Positions 34,306 through 45,648 of a stretch of DNA of 64,000 nucleotides are shown one piece after another. The translations under genes and the position numbers were made by a program. The notes below the pieces were generated by a model. The model was not told the origin of the DNA. It saw only the letters and a list, made by a program, of their open reading frames with translations, and did not search any database. This stretch comes from Phlyctochytrium arcticum (lineage: Eukaryota; Chytridiomycota; Chytridiomycetes; Chytridiales; Chytridiaceae), in the NCBI GenBank assembly GCA_025602905.1, contig JAHLKI010000016.1, positions 496,001-560,000 of the forward strand, read 5' to 3'. How positions within the stretch are numbered: position 1 is the first letter of the stretch; every line of letters begins with the position of its first letter.

Positions 34306-35556
34306 ATGGCTGGATGGCTAGGAAAGTGGGTTGCTGTCCGGCGAAACTCCGACATGAAACCGCTTTTACCAGTCATACAAACGAGACCAGATTACTCTGT
34401 CGACAAAGATTTACTTGAGCCCAGCAGTGCACGGATAGTCGCTTCCCCCGAGTCCCATTCAGTAAGGACTCCTGATGATGTCTTTCGCGAACAAAAGCAA
34501 CGCAACTCGTTGAGCAGACGAACTTGTGTATTAGTTGGGGTGGTGATCTCTGTGCTGGGGGTCATCATTCTGGGTGGTTTCCTATACCGACTACAAACTT
34601 CATCAACGGACTCTGGATCATCACCAGACATCTCGTCAGATCCTTCTCTGCTTCCAACCTCCTCATCCGCAGCCCCATCATCATCATCATCACGATCGCC
34701 ATACACCGTCTCCCTCAATCCAATGGCTCAACCTCAATTCAATGTCTCTGTTCCCCTCTCCTTTGCGGTGACCGATGCGCAAACACATACTGCCGTCACA
34801 TATACCGAGTTTGCAAGACAAGCAAGCGAGCGGATGCTCCATGTAGCACTCGTTTCTCCCGGTGCAATGGCATTTGGGCACATTCACCCAGAAGATTTTG
34901 GCAATACTGGTTTGGACGTGCGATTTCGCTTTCCAGCGGTTGGTAATTGGGCCCTGGGGTTCAATTTCAAGGGAGGGGCGGCGATTGAGCACATACGCAT
35001 TGGAGAGGAAAGTTTGACTACTGGCGGCGTCGTGGAGCTGGGTTCGCCACAACATCAATCTATTGGACAGAGCTTACAAGCTCACGGGGATGCATATCGC
35101 GATCCGATACTTTTTGATTCCGAATCCTCCCGAGTAAACGGCAAGTACCAGCTGGTGCTATCTTCTTCACCGGACGACAATAGCGCGAATGCAATCCCCA
35201 CCATCAAGAGCAATACGTGTACCCAGCTATACGTGTCTGTCTTTGATCTCGCCACCAATGTCCGTATTAAAGACCTTCGACCCTATCTGGACGCTGCCGC
35301 GCACATTGTATATATCAAAGCTGATCAGACGCAAGTTAAACACTCGCACGGCACATTCTTTTCGGGCACTTCTCCGTCATCAAATCTTTGCAGTGGGGCC
35401 CAGAAGCCATCCGAGCACACAATAGGAACTCGCGGAACGGGGTCTCAAGTGACATTCGTCGCCCAGCTAGATCCTGGAATGTGGACAGCAGTTGTTCAGA
35501 TGGGTAGGGGGGAGCAGGAAATGATTGTGGGAAGATTTGTTATCCAGGTAGACTAG
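34306..35556 (+). CDS. Type II membrane protein with two bacterial-like His modules
   Basis: An intronless frame of 416 residues. A cytosolic N-terminus (~70) is followed by one hydrophobic helix (CVLVGVVISVLGVIILGGFLY, ~74-94), a Ser-rich stalk, then an extracytosolic beta-rich domain. That domain has two related modules: MLHVALVSPGAMAFGHIHPEDFG...FRFPAVGNWAL, and later RPYLDAAAHIVYIKADQTQVKHSHGTFFSG. The pattern (hydrophobic strand, D or T, x2-4, F/V-x-H-x-H) is familiar from secreted bacterial proteins linked to copper or heavy-metal handling. Metal binding here is inferred from the paired His. The single exon and bacterial-type module hint at ancient transfer. The start is the first ATG in a long frame. 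Confidence 0.75.
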   Translation: MAGWLGKWVAVRRNSDMKPLLPVIQTRPDYSVDKDLLEPSSARIVASPESHSVRTPDDVFREQKQRNSLSRRTCVLVGVVISVLGVIILGGFLYRLQTSSTDSGSSPDISSDPSLLPTSSSAAPSSSSSRSPYTVSLNPMAQPQFNVSVPLSFAVTDAQTHTAVTYTEFARQASERMLHVALVSPGAMAFGHIHPEDFGNTGLDVRFRFPAVGNWALGFNFKGGAAIEHIRIGEESLTTGGVVELGSPQHQSIGQSLQAHGDAYRDPILFDSESSRVNGKYQLVLSSSPDDNSANAIPTIKSNTCTQLYVSVFDLATNVRIKDLRPYLDAAAHIVYIKADQTQVKHSHGTFFSGTSPSSNLCSGAQKPSEHTIGTRGTGSQVTFVAQLDPGMWTAVVQMGRGEQEMIVGRFVIQVD

Positions 35557-36261
35557 CCTAGTAATCTTCCTTTGTTCGACTAGTTGCACCAATGCAATGC
35601 ACATATTGTAGATATTTAGACTGTATATATAATGCTTGCTATATTCTGTGTGTAGCGATTTACGAATGAATTCTTCCTCCCGGGCTCCCCGGGGGACTCC
35701 TTATATACATCTGCATCTGATCTATGCATAAACACAGTGTGTGACTATCTATAGAATGAACATTCTTGGATAGACTTTGGATGGGGTGATCTGAGATCGT
35801 TCCATAACACTGTGTGAATTTACACATTTGTTCTTCAGAAGATGACAAAGTGCTGCGCAAGTCTGGCGGCCAAGCCACGGACACCCCAAGCAGCGGAATG
35901 GAAAGGGCCACCACCCCACCAAGCGCATTTTCCTGGTAAACCCCGTCAGGGATCTCAAAGAAGAAAACGACTCTTGGGTGCTCGTCCTCAGCTTTCTTTA
36001 TCCTGCTTGCGTCGTACTGTCCTTTGTCAAAGGCATTTCAAGCTGGGCATTAGCCACGAAACTTGGGAAATTGTCGGGCGAGAGGACCAGTGGGAGCACA
36101 AACGACTTTGAAAGTGACAGGGGAGTCTCCTCACTTTGACGGACGGTTCGGACGAGCAGATACAACGGCTGGCGAGGAGGTCCTAGGAGGTTTGGCCGGA
36201 CGGAACGCAGAATTTGAATGCTATAGTCGGCCAGGCTGTTTAGGACTGCAAAACTTGCTCA
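35557..36261. other. Intergenic region
   Basis: About 700 bp. A GC-rich palindromic stretch (CCGGGCTCCCCGG) is near 35681. No gene is supported, although an untranslated or coding upstream exon of the next gene cannot be excluded. Confidence 0.4.
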
Positions 36262-38773
36262 ATGATTCGCATTTTCCGATCAACGGCCGAAGGTCTCGGG
36301 CTGCAACTTCATGCCCAACCGGATGTAGTAGGCGACGACAAGGCGCTACCCAGCTGGAATAAGAAAAGGATCTCATTGTCCGAATCGCTAGACAAGGACA
36401 CGCTTGCTCTGCGAAGGACCAATACCCGAGACAGCGCTGTGTCGATTTCTACTATCCGCCTCAAGAAGACGGATGACTCTGCCGAAGCGTCGTCCCCTCG
36501 TGTTATCGCTCCAACAGAAGTTGCGAATGCCAAGCACAACTATCCATCTTACCTCTCCTCCTCATCTTCCCGATCTCCATCACCGTCTCCAACTCTGGAA
36601 CGGCGGAGGCGACAACTAGATGACGACTCAAAATCCAAATTACAAACCCCAGACACTCATCCACCTGCAATCAGAAATGATCCGGATTCTTCTACAACAG
36701 TGGAGATCCATATTGATCCGCCACCTGTCCCACTGCAAGCACCGCAACCTCGAGGTGACCGGCGAGACTCAACCGACGCTCCTGTTGACGATCAAGGCAT
36801 TATCAAAGCACCAATTCCGTGGCGAACGACAAACATGCAAAGCGCTTGGACCGCGTTGCAAGATTCAGATTCTTGGGGCACAGCACAGCAATGGTCTTCA
36901 ATGCCCACAGAAGATAGTAACTCGAATGTCCAAACTTTCAGTATGCAGGAGGTACCCTCATCACGCCGCGGTTGGGGTCGCCATCGGCGAGTTGGCCCCA
37001 ATGGTTCCGGTGGACCATTTTCTCGAAGATTCGGAAGCCGTCAGCGAACTTGTTTGTGGGCTGTACTCGGAGCACTTATCACTGTCATTGTCGTCACCGT
37101 TGTCGTTGTGAGCGTCCGATTGCAGAAGCGGCAACAATTTGATCCGCAAGCGGGCCCCCGAGGCGGATTACCTGCACCTCCTCCCGGCCCACCACTTCCA
37201 GTCCTGAATGTCTTGGAATTAAACAGCAACAGCTCAACAATACCCGGGATTTATTTTGGTGCCAGTATCGACTGGGCTAAGGAAGATCCACAAAGCTTCA
37301 ACAGGGCGTATGGTCATAATGCAGCCATTATCGATGGTTATTACATGATTTCTGAGACTCTAGAACGTGTAAACACAGTCAATTCGTCTGGCATATCTCA
37401 TACAATTCCGGATTATTTCAACTGGACGGCGGGACTGATTGGGGGAACGGGTGCCATTATGGGAATGACACTCATGCCTCACAAAGGGTTGGATAATGTA
37501 ACCGATGATGCCATGACTCAGCTGGGTCTCAAGTGCGCCGAAATCAACAGCGTTGGTATTCCCATCATGTTGCGCTTTGCGCCAGAAATGAACGGAAACT
37601 GGTATCCCTGGGGTCAAAGTCCCGAAAAATACAAGCTTGCTTTTCAACGGTTGGCCAAAATTGTCCGCAGTCTGACCGATTTTGGACCCTTGTCGAACAA
37701 TGCGACTCGTGCGAACGGAACGTCAGCACGGACAGCCATGGTGTGGGCGCCGGCAGCTGCACAGGGCTACCCCTACACGAATGGCATCAACAGCCTGTAC
37801 GCTCCTGCCTTCAATGACACACGCTTTAGGCAAATGGATACCAATGGGGATTTAGTTCTCAACGGCAAAGATGACCCATTTCTCCCCTACTATCCCGGAG
37901 ATGAGTTTGTGGATTGGATCGGGTTGACCGCCTTGTTCAACACCACTCTGGGCCGGAATGCCACTGTAGCGAGCGCGATGGCGAGCTCAGGGTTTTCCAC
38001 TGTCGTTCCAGCAATCGGTACCACTACGACAACCACCAGCTCATCTGCTGCTCCTTCATCTACAACCTCCGTGACCCGCGGCATCAATGTTCTCTTGCCC
38101 GACGATCTCTCTCTTCCCGCCCTGAACTTTTCTAACGTCATCCCACCAAGTGGCAGAGATCGGAATGGTACTTCCTTTGAAAGCATCGTTTCGGGCTTTC
38201 CGGGAACTTTTGATCTTTATGACTTTGCAAGTAAACGGAAAAAGCCCTTGGTTGTTGGCGAAACGGGAGTTGGGTATCTTACCGGGCCTGGAATCTCACC
38301 CTCACCGACGGAACTAGAGGTCAAGAAGGCGTGGTGGGATCAAATTTTCAATTCTACTTTCCTCAAGGTAAGTCTACAAGCTTTCACCATCCATGTAAGG
38401 TTACCAATGACTAAAATCTGTTACGCAGGAATATCCATTGATCCGTGCTGTTGTTTGGTACGACTATGCCCTTCCCATCGCCAATACGAGCCTCTTACTC
38501 GACTATTCTCTAACTCGCAACGAAACAATTATCGCCGCATTCGCGAATACCACGAAATCCCTGCCCATCGGAACACTCATTTATGGAAATGAATCCTCGT
38601 ATGGCGTGAATGATACCGCACTTGGCTTGACGCGTGGTCGACCAGAGGCTGGGGCGTCAACAATGCCTCTCGCTAATATCATTGCCAATGGCACGCTCCC
38701 CAAATCACCCGTGAATCCAGCGAGCTTAAAACCCAACGGTGATGCTCTAGTGCATACGCCAACGAGAACATAG
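36262..38773 (+). CDS. Membrane-anchored GH26-like glycoside hydrolase
   Basis: Exons 36262-38367 and 38429-38773 give 816 residues. Residues 1-~260 are charged, Ser/Pro-rich and probably cytosolic. One helix follows (~263-285, CLWAVLGALITVIVVTVVVVSV), then a Pro-rich stalk and a TIM-barrel domain from ~325. GH26 hallmarks are present: IYFGASIDW at the first strand, LRFAPEMNGNWYPWGQ with the putative acid/base Glu, YPGDEFVDWIGL, and PLVVGETGV with the putative nucleophile Glu. GH26 enzymes cut beta-mannans or related beta-glucans. The low-complexity stretch TTTTTTSSSAAPSSTTS interrupts the barrel before the nucleophile strand. A type II topology would place it at the cell surface or in a secretory compartment. 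The start is uncertain because an earlier exon is possible. Confidence 0.8.
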
Positions 38774-39074
38774 GCCTACGACTGGAGAAATAATCAGGAC
38801 AGCCAAGGTCGTACCTCCCTTTACAACTTGCGGCGTATGACCATATCATTCTCATTCTCTCGTCCCTCTGAAACATCCCGCGTATTCTTTGTACAGCCAA
38901 GTCTCTTAATTCCCCCAGAGCACCGTAAATTTCTACTGTTTCCCTCGTACTGCTTACTCCAAATCTTTGTACATACATACATTGTATATATCCGGCGTAG
39001 GTTCTGCCGTTCCCCGTATTATAATACATACATCGTAGCATAGTTGACGTTTGGCGCTTTGCAGCTTTGCCCTG

Positions 39075-39109
39075 GGGTCGAGCACAGGGTCGAGCACAGG
39101 GTCGAGCAA
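39075..39109. repeat. Three tandem 12-bp repeats (GGGTCGAGCACA)
   Basis: Two exact copies and a third with one change lie about 100-135 bp before the Sir2 start codon. They could be promoter-proximal binding sites or slippage products. Confidence 0.6.
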
Positions 39110-39209
39110 GCGGTTGAAACGACGAAACAGATCGCGTATTTTTTGGAAATTCCAGACCTGAACCAGTACTAGATTACGGTTTCAAAAAAACCAAAGAGGC
39201 AAGGAAAAT

Positions 39210-41659
39210 ATGGAAGTGAACAATGGAGGAGCAGATAGGCCGTCAAAACGAGCTCGAATGGAGGAGGAAGTGAGCGAGGTTTGTCGGAGATCGTGTTTGT
39301 TTGGACTGAACTGACTCCTTTATATCTTTCTAGAAAAAAGAGCCTGAACAGCTTAAAGAGTTGGAATTAGGGAGTAATGTGGTGCCAAGAGTACATATTG
39401 AGCAGTCGTACTCACCTGCCGGCGGGGAGGGGACTGTTGAAGGGTCGGTTTCTGCCAACACGACGACGATGATAACGACCAGCAGGACCGAGGATGGTGA
39501 TGGGGTCAAACCCAGAACAGTCGAGCATGATGTGGTGACGGCGGATTTGGAGCTAGTTGGACACAGCACAGATTCGAAAAATGGGTCAACCCACACGTTG
39601 CCTGTGATTGTTCGGCAAACGAATGAATCAGAAGAAGGGACATCAGGGAAAGAGGGGATTCCAAAGCTGAGTGCAGCAGGTCATGGACAGCAAACACATG
39701 AGAGTGAAGGAGAGCCATCAGAGGTCGTGTTTACTCTGACGGAAAAAACCAAAGACATCATGCAAAACGAGGCCCGGCATTTAGGTGAGGAATGCTTGCT
39801 AGCAATGATTTGATTGGGTTGAAAGGCTTATACGATACCAATGTTCCAGGATTTTGGGATTTTATGGAGAAATACGGGAGTTTGCCCATGCCGTTCTTAT
39901 TTGAAGTATTTGATTTCACTCTGGTACCCTCTCATCTGTTGCAATCTACGTGGGTTCATCACGTCTGACGTGCTTTGCAGCCGATCGAATTGAGTAAAGC
40001 CAGTGACGATGACCTGTTACCACTGCTAAAGAACGTGATGATGAAAAAGGTAAGGATCTAGATAACGTTCCTCGAATTTGCGTACTCACTGTTAAACAGG
40101 TGGCCAAGCGTCAAAAGCGATTAGACATCAATACACTTGAACAAGTGGTAGAACTACTGCAAACCTGTCAAAACATTGTCGTCCTTACTGGTGCAGGGGT
40201 ATATGATGCGCTTGATTTCGTATAAATTTACAAGTTGGTCTGACATGGTCTTCAGGTGTCAGTCTCGTGCGGCATCCCAGATTTCCGATCCAAAAATGGC
40301 ATATACACCCGACTGGATGAGTTTGACCTGGACGATCCGCAACAAATGTTTGACATTGAATATTTCAAGATACAACCGCAAACATTCTACTCCTTTGCTC
40401 GGGTAAGAACCTTTTTACATGATCCAACAGCACTCCCATATTCAATCTCGGTATCAACAGGAAATTTATCCCAGCAATTTCAAGCCATCACCGTCACATC
40501 GATTTATCAAGTTGCTTGAACAAAAGGGCAAACTTCTGAGAAACTATACCCAAAACATCGACACCTTGGAACAGGTTGCCGGGATCGAAAAGGTTGTCCA
40601 ATGTCATGGTACGATTTGGGTTGCAACGAAGTGTTATGTACGAGAAGCTGAATGTGTCGGGTGCTTCCAGGATCGTTTGCAGCAGCCAAATGTATCGTTT
40701 GTGGCTACCGTGTTCCAGGAGACGCCTTGCGAGACGATATTTTTGCTCAAGTATGAAGTTCTTGTCAGCATCTCATTTTATTTTAAAACTAATTTGAAGT
40801 GTCCTAGCGTGTTCCCATGTGTCCACATTGCCCAGAAGAAGTAGAGGGTATTATGAAACCAGACATTACATTCTTTGGAGAGATGCTCCCCGATGAATTT
40901 GATAGACTTTTCGCGCTCGACCGACAAAAAGTGGACTTGCTAATTGTTATGGGATCCAGTTTGAAAGTTTCGCCGGTTGCAGACGTCAAAGGTAGGACTC
41001 TGCACACTTCATCTTTCGAAGGAAGAACCGACCAAACGGCTGACACTTGAAATTTGCTGCGCACAGACAAGATCCCACATGATGTGCCGCAAATACTCAT
41101 CAATCTTGAATCCCTTCCACATATGGCTGGATTCGACGTTCATTTGCTTGGATACTGTGACGCGATCTGCAAGAAACTGTGCGAGTTACTTGGGTGGGAT
41201 TTGGAATGCGGAACGGACACCAGCACACCGACCACCTCAGCGATGGACCAATCATCGGAGCCAAACACAGGGGAAAAAGAGAATCTCAGCGAAGCAGAGA
41301 GTCTGGCGCCAGAGGCTGAGGATCAGCTTGGTCACCGGCAGGGGTACTTGCCGCACCATTATTTATTTGAAGGCGCGATTGGCAGTTCAGAAATGGACCC
41401 AAACGCTTACATCCCGTCAGATAGAGAAGACGACTCAGGAACGAGTGACAGTACAAACGGAGATTCTGGATCAGACTCTGGTAGTGAGAAGGGGAGCGCA
41501 GATGGCGAGGATCCAACAAAACAATGGGATGGACAGGGTCAAGACGAGAGTACCACATTATCGATACGCGCTTTCCCAAATCCAGTATCTGACAATGCTT
41601 CAATTGAAACTGAAACTGAAGGACCTCCGGAAGCAGAGTTACCTCCATCGAGTACCTAG
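39210..41659 (+). CDS. SIR2: Sir2-family NAD-dependent protein deacetylase (SIRT1/Hst1 class)
   Basis: Ten exons: 39210-39278, 39334-39784, 39850-39923, 39981-40049, 40100-40198, 40256-40402, 40461-40608, 40671-40750, 40808-40991, 41067-41659, totalling 637 residues. The N-terminal ~210 residues are acidic and probably disordered. The catalytic core carries [15 protein letters not shown] (NAD binding), [10 protein letters not shown], the catalytic His in VVQCHGSF, a Cys4 zinc module (CIVC...CPHC) and [10 protein letters not shown]. The [10 protein letters not shown] form of the NAD motif is typical of the SIRT1/Sir2/Hst1 class, so a nuclear histone deacetylase role is likely. The C-terminal ~150 residues are acidic and Ser-rich. 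ATG at 39210 was chosen because it opens the first exon and is followed by a basic PSKRAR stretch. Confidence 0.92.
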
Positions 41660-41908
41660 ACACCATTGGGTTGGCCATGTGTCCCACACGCCAAGTTGCG
41701 TATTTCCGCGCATTTGTATTTAGAATTATATAATGGCACGATTTGCAAAAATACTATGTACAGTGAATAGACGGGAATGGTTCAGAATGTATGTACGTTC
41801 TTCAAAGGAACTGACGGAGCACGGACTGTGGTTGTGCCGTAGCACCCATTGTAGATGTGATGAGTTGGCAGTTGATTGGTGGTAATGGGGGATGACAACA
41901 GGGACAGG

Positions 41909-42295
41909 CTATCCAAAGATCAACGCGTAACATATGACCACAATGTTGATTACTACCAATGGGACTGTCAAATGAAGTTGTTAGAGGTGAAATCGCAAGG
42001 TCATGATGTGGCTCATAATTACTTCGTAGCAGAGTGCGGATCGCAGATATCAGGGAAATGATTTTATGCTTTATGGATCCAACATCTTCGCCATAGTGTG
42101 CTTGATGAGAAGACTGTCCTAGGCCAACTGCGACATAGCCCCATGAATGAGTTCTCAATACAACTTGACGCTTCCACCCCAACTACAACAAAACCTACTT
42201 CGCGCAAGAAATCGCTCTTCATGCAAGACAGCAACCGCGTTGATCAGCAAGAGTCCTACGTAGAAGAGCGTCCCCAGTCCCAGGGCAAAGACCAT
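41909..42295 (-). CDS. YOS1: Yos1-like ER-Golgi transport protein
   Basis: Three small exons, 42295-42199, 42118-42023 and 41964-41909, encode 82 residues, close to the ~85 of yeast Yos1 (IER3IP1 in animals). The first exon is LFYVGLLLINAVAVLHEERFLAR, the family's signal-anchor helix and conserved HEERFL box. The second gives a spacer and KHKIISLISAIRTLLR. The third gives the second helix IPLVVINIVVICYALIFG and the stop. Both introns (80 and 58 bp) have clean GT and AG ends, and all three exons join in phase. Yos1 works with Yip1 and Yif1 in forming COPII vesicles. The match at both helices and the final Gly makes the call secure. Confidence 0.88.
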
Positions 42296-42731
42296 CGCGT
42301 AGTTGTTCTTACGGCAATCACCAGGGTTCAAAAGTTGAAGGTGATGCCCCGCTTTCGTGACTCGCGGCTGCCAACATGACAACGCGAACGTAACAACACC
42401 AAGCCATCCAAAACGGGCTGAATTGTGGGAGAGCCGATGGAATTTGTTTTGTTTTTTGACAAAGGAGACTGACTTTTGACAAGCGTTTCTGAACAGCATT
42501 TGCCAACCTCGAACCTATTTACTTTTGTCATTTGGACTGGTGAGTACCTGATTTTCCTGCCTGTAACAAGTCTCTGGTTCGGGATCCTTGTGTATGGGGA
42601 GGAGGCGCAATTGTGGAGTGTCTTGTATTATTTGTGTGGGGACCTTTGGGGGCGAATAGTGACTTGCCCGCTGATACGCTTTATAAGTTGCATTTTCTAA
42701 TTAATATTTCCTCCCAGAACCTGCTTTCAAA

Positions 42732-44299
42732 ATGACAACCGAAACTCCTCAACCTGAGGTCGCTCCCGAAACAAAGGTCGAAGTTAAACAAGCCGACGAT
42801 ATTACGGCAGAACCGTCAGCGTCTTCCTCTGATGAGACCAGTGTAAAGGTCGACACGGAAGCTGACCCCAGCAAGACCAGTGAGCCTTCAGACGTTCCTG
42901 TCAAGGAAAACGGAGAGCCTCAAGTCGAATCTGCAACAAAGCAAGTAGCCGAAACTGGCGCCGACAAGATTGTAGTACCTGTACCTGCGTCAGATGCGAC
43001 CCCTGAGTTGAAGGGAAAAGTGCTGGAGCAAGTGGAGTTTTGGTTTGGAGGTGGGTGTCCAAATCACAACTTTCTGTTATTTCTTCTTTGTTTATCAAAC
43101 TTGTTGTTACAGACCGCAACCTCACCCGCGATAAGTTCCTCCAAGGAGCAATCAAAAACAGCAAAGATGGCTGGATTCCAATTTCAACACTGATGACCTT
43201 CAACCGCATGAAGACCTTGACTGAGGACCCTGCTGTCGTTGCTGATGCCGTTGCCGAGAGCGAATGGATGATGGAGGTGTCTGAGGACCGTACGCAAGTA
43301 CGTCGAAAGGCGCAGATGCAGCGATTTAGCCGCGAAACCGCCATTTACGCGGTATGTCTGTGCTGCTTTAGACTGGACGCCCAAATCTGACTTTGTATAT
43401 TACAGAAAGGATTTCCTGTTGAATTGACGGATGTTGTTGAGGTTGCTAAAGCCACATTTGCACCCTTTGGAAAGGTTGTGTATGTTAAACCCCGTCGCGA
43501 CGAAGACAAGAAGTTCAAGGGCTCTGTATTTGTGGAGTTCAGCGACAAAGATGCCGCCAAGGCAGTTTTGGAAAAGGAAATTGAATACGAAGGACAGAAG
43601 CTGTTGATCATGAGCAAGGAAGCCTACATCATCCAAAAGCTGGAAGAGAAGAAGATTACCAACCCTGACATGCGCATCGACCGTAACATGCCCAAATTTG
43701 AAGATTTGGCCTACATCCCCAAAGACTCCCGCAAGCCGGCTGAAGCACCAAAGAAGGCATTCCACGCACGTCCTGAGAAAGCTCTCCTGCACTTTACGCT
43801 GAGCGCAGGTATGCAGCTGCGCGAGGAAGTCAAGGAATTCTTCAACAATGTCGAATCGGCCCGTTGGGTAGACTTCAAGCCCAGTGAGAGCGAAGGTTTG
43901 ATTCAGTTCAACTCACCCAACGCGGTGGACCGCGTCATCGAGAAGTTGGGGGGTACCGAAGTGGCCGCAGAAAAGGGCCTGGGAGGAGCCACCATGACAT
44001 TGCGACAAGCAACCCAGGAGGAGGAAGATTCCTTTTACGCTGATCGGGAACGTTTCGCGCAGAGCCGGGATGGAGGGCGTGGAGGCCGCGGGGGTCGAGG
44101 AGGTCGTGGAGGTAACCGGGGGGGACGGGGAGGCAACCGTGGGGGCCGCGGTCGTGGAGGAAGCGGTGCCAGGGGTGGACGCCCCCCAGCGATTGGCCGA
44201 GGTGCCGATGCTGAGCCCGTTACTGGCTCAAAACGTAAGGCGGATGAACCTGCAGGGGGCGAGCAGCCCGCCGCCAAAATCTCCAAGCCATCTGAATAG
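42732..44299 (+). CDS. LHP1: La protein (RNA polymerase III transcript chaperone)
   Basis: Exons 42732-43050, 43113-43351 and 43406-44299 give 483 residues. An acidic, disordered N-terminus (~1-95) precedes a La motif (EQVEFWFGGDRNLTRDKFLQ...GWIPISTLMTFNRMKTLT), an RRM (GFPVEL...VEVAKATFAPFGKVVYVKPRR...GSVFVEFSDKDAA), a second atypical RRM (ALLHFTLSAGMQLREEVKEFF...EGLIQFNSPNAV) and a Gly/Arg (RGG) tail with a basic KRKADEP end. La binds the 3' UUU-OH of nascent tRNA and other polymerase III transcripts and aids folding. The two-RRM layout is closer to animal La than to yeast Lhp1, which has a single RRM. Confidence 0.93.
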
Positions 44300-44605
44300 A
44301 GTCATTTGCCAACCTGGAAGATTGGATGCCTTTTGCTGTTATCCTTCACCGCTCAACTCACTCACTCACGCTCACACATTATACGCTTACGCACGCAAAC
44401 CTGGATCCGAGCCGGGACCAAGCGACGAGCTCAAAACATGTACATAGTACGGTCTCGCATCCATCTGCTTTCTGTATTAGGTTTTATTTATTTTGTTAGA
44501 ACTCAAGAGAGAAAAACGGTTGTCTAAGATTATAAGTGTTGCCGTAAGACATCTAGCTGTTCTGTGCAAGCAGGAAAATGAGGTTGATAGACTGTGAGCT
44601 CTATG

Positions 44606-45382
44606 TCAGGGTTGAGCGTGAAAGAATTTACCCACCTCGACAGTTCCCATAATGTTGTACTTTTTCGTGTAGTGTGCCTCCCACTTGTTCAAAGTCTCCA
44701 TCTCCTCGGCATTCAGACCGCTGTAGTCGGCAACGCAGTCCTCGGGCTTCAGGGAACTCTTGCCCAGTGCGCAAGACGCGTCCTTTCCAGCAAAAACACT
44801 ATAACCCTTGCCAGGAGTGTACATCTCACGATTGCGAGTCACATCAAAGACTAGAATCGGGATGTCAGTAATATCACTTGAAGGCTTTTGCAAGCTATAG
44901 TACCTGTTCCTTTGACAGCCAAATACACGGGAGCCGACTCATTGGAGCCGTCAAACTGCGCCAGCTCCGCGCGTGTGAACTTTTTGTTGCCTGGAGGTTG
45001 CGTTGGTCCTGTTGCTTCAGTAGTCATGATGGAAGATTGGGAATTTCGAGCGACGGTCGGCGTCAGTGTAGTGGCAGCTGTAGGAGTCGTGGGAGAAGTA
45101 GCGATGGTTGATGTCACAGCCTTCTTTGCTGGACTATTGACAAGACAAGAGAACGTCAGATATGGTCTCTTGACGGATGCAACCAAAACAGACTAGCTGA
45201 ATAAAGAGTACATACCGTGTTACGATTCGGGGGGGAGGGGCAGCCCGTGATTGCCGAAAGACGATCAACAAAAGAGCACCAAGAACAAATCCGACAGCTA
45301 CTGAAATCCAACCGGGAGCTTTGAAAATAGGTTCGAAAGAAGCGTTGATGTCTATTTTCGGAGTGCGTGCACCGTCTGCCAT
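44606..45382 (-). CDS. DAP1: Dap1/MAPR cytochrome b5-like heme protein
   Basis: Exons 45382-45216, 45133-44904 and 44850-44606 give 213 residues. One membrane helix (WISVAVGFVLGALLLIVF, ~25-42) and a Thr/Pro-rich stalk lead to a cytochrome b5-like domain of the membrane-associated progesterone receptor class: FTRAELAQFDGSNESAPVYLAVKG, VFDVTRNREMYTPGKGYSVFAGKDASCALGKSSL, LNKWEAHYTKKYNIMGTVEVG. Conserved Tyr residues that ligate heme in this family are present. Relatives bind and activate cytochrome P450 Erg11/CYP51 in sterol synthesis. After GTVE a GTGGGT donor could start another intron leading to a short alternative tail, so the last ~8 residues are uncertain. Confidence 0.88.
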
Positions 45383-45648
45383 AAAACTCAGGTGGTCGGT
45401 GATAGAGAGTGCAAGGAAGGAAAGGTCAAGAAATGGGTCCTCCTTCCAGTCAGATTGCGCAAAGTCTCGAATGTCATGCGCCCAGAAGAAGCTTAATTAG
45501 CATCAGCTGACCTTGTTGCTATGCCAAAATAGTCATTTAGCCAAATGCGGATGACTGATGATTCTTTATTTCTTTTTGGAGTTTTTTCCAAACTGTTTTT
45601 TTTGACAATTGAAGCGGCACAAAGTGTGCTATCCACTTTACCAGCAAC

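Noticed and set aside
36404..37111. Plus-strand frames in other phases across the GH26-like gene's N-terminal region
   Set aside because: They are shadows of the low-complexity Ser/Pro-rich coding region.
44035..44286. Minus-strand Pro/Arg-rich frame opposite the La gene
   Set aside because: It is the antisense shadow of the RGG tail, and its composition follows directly from it.
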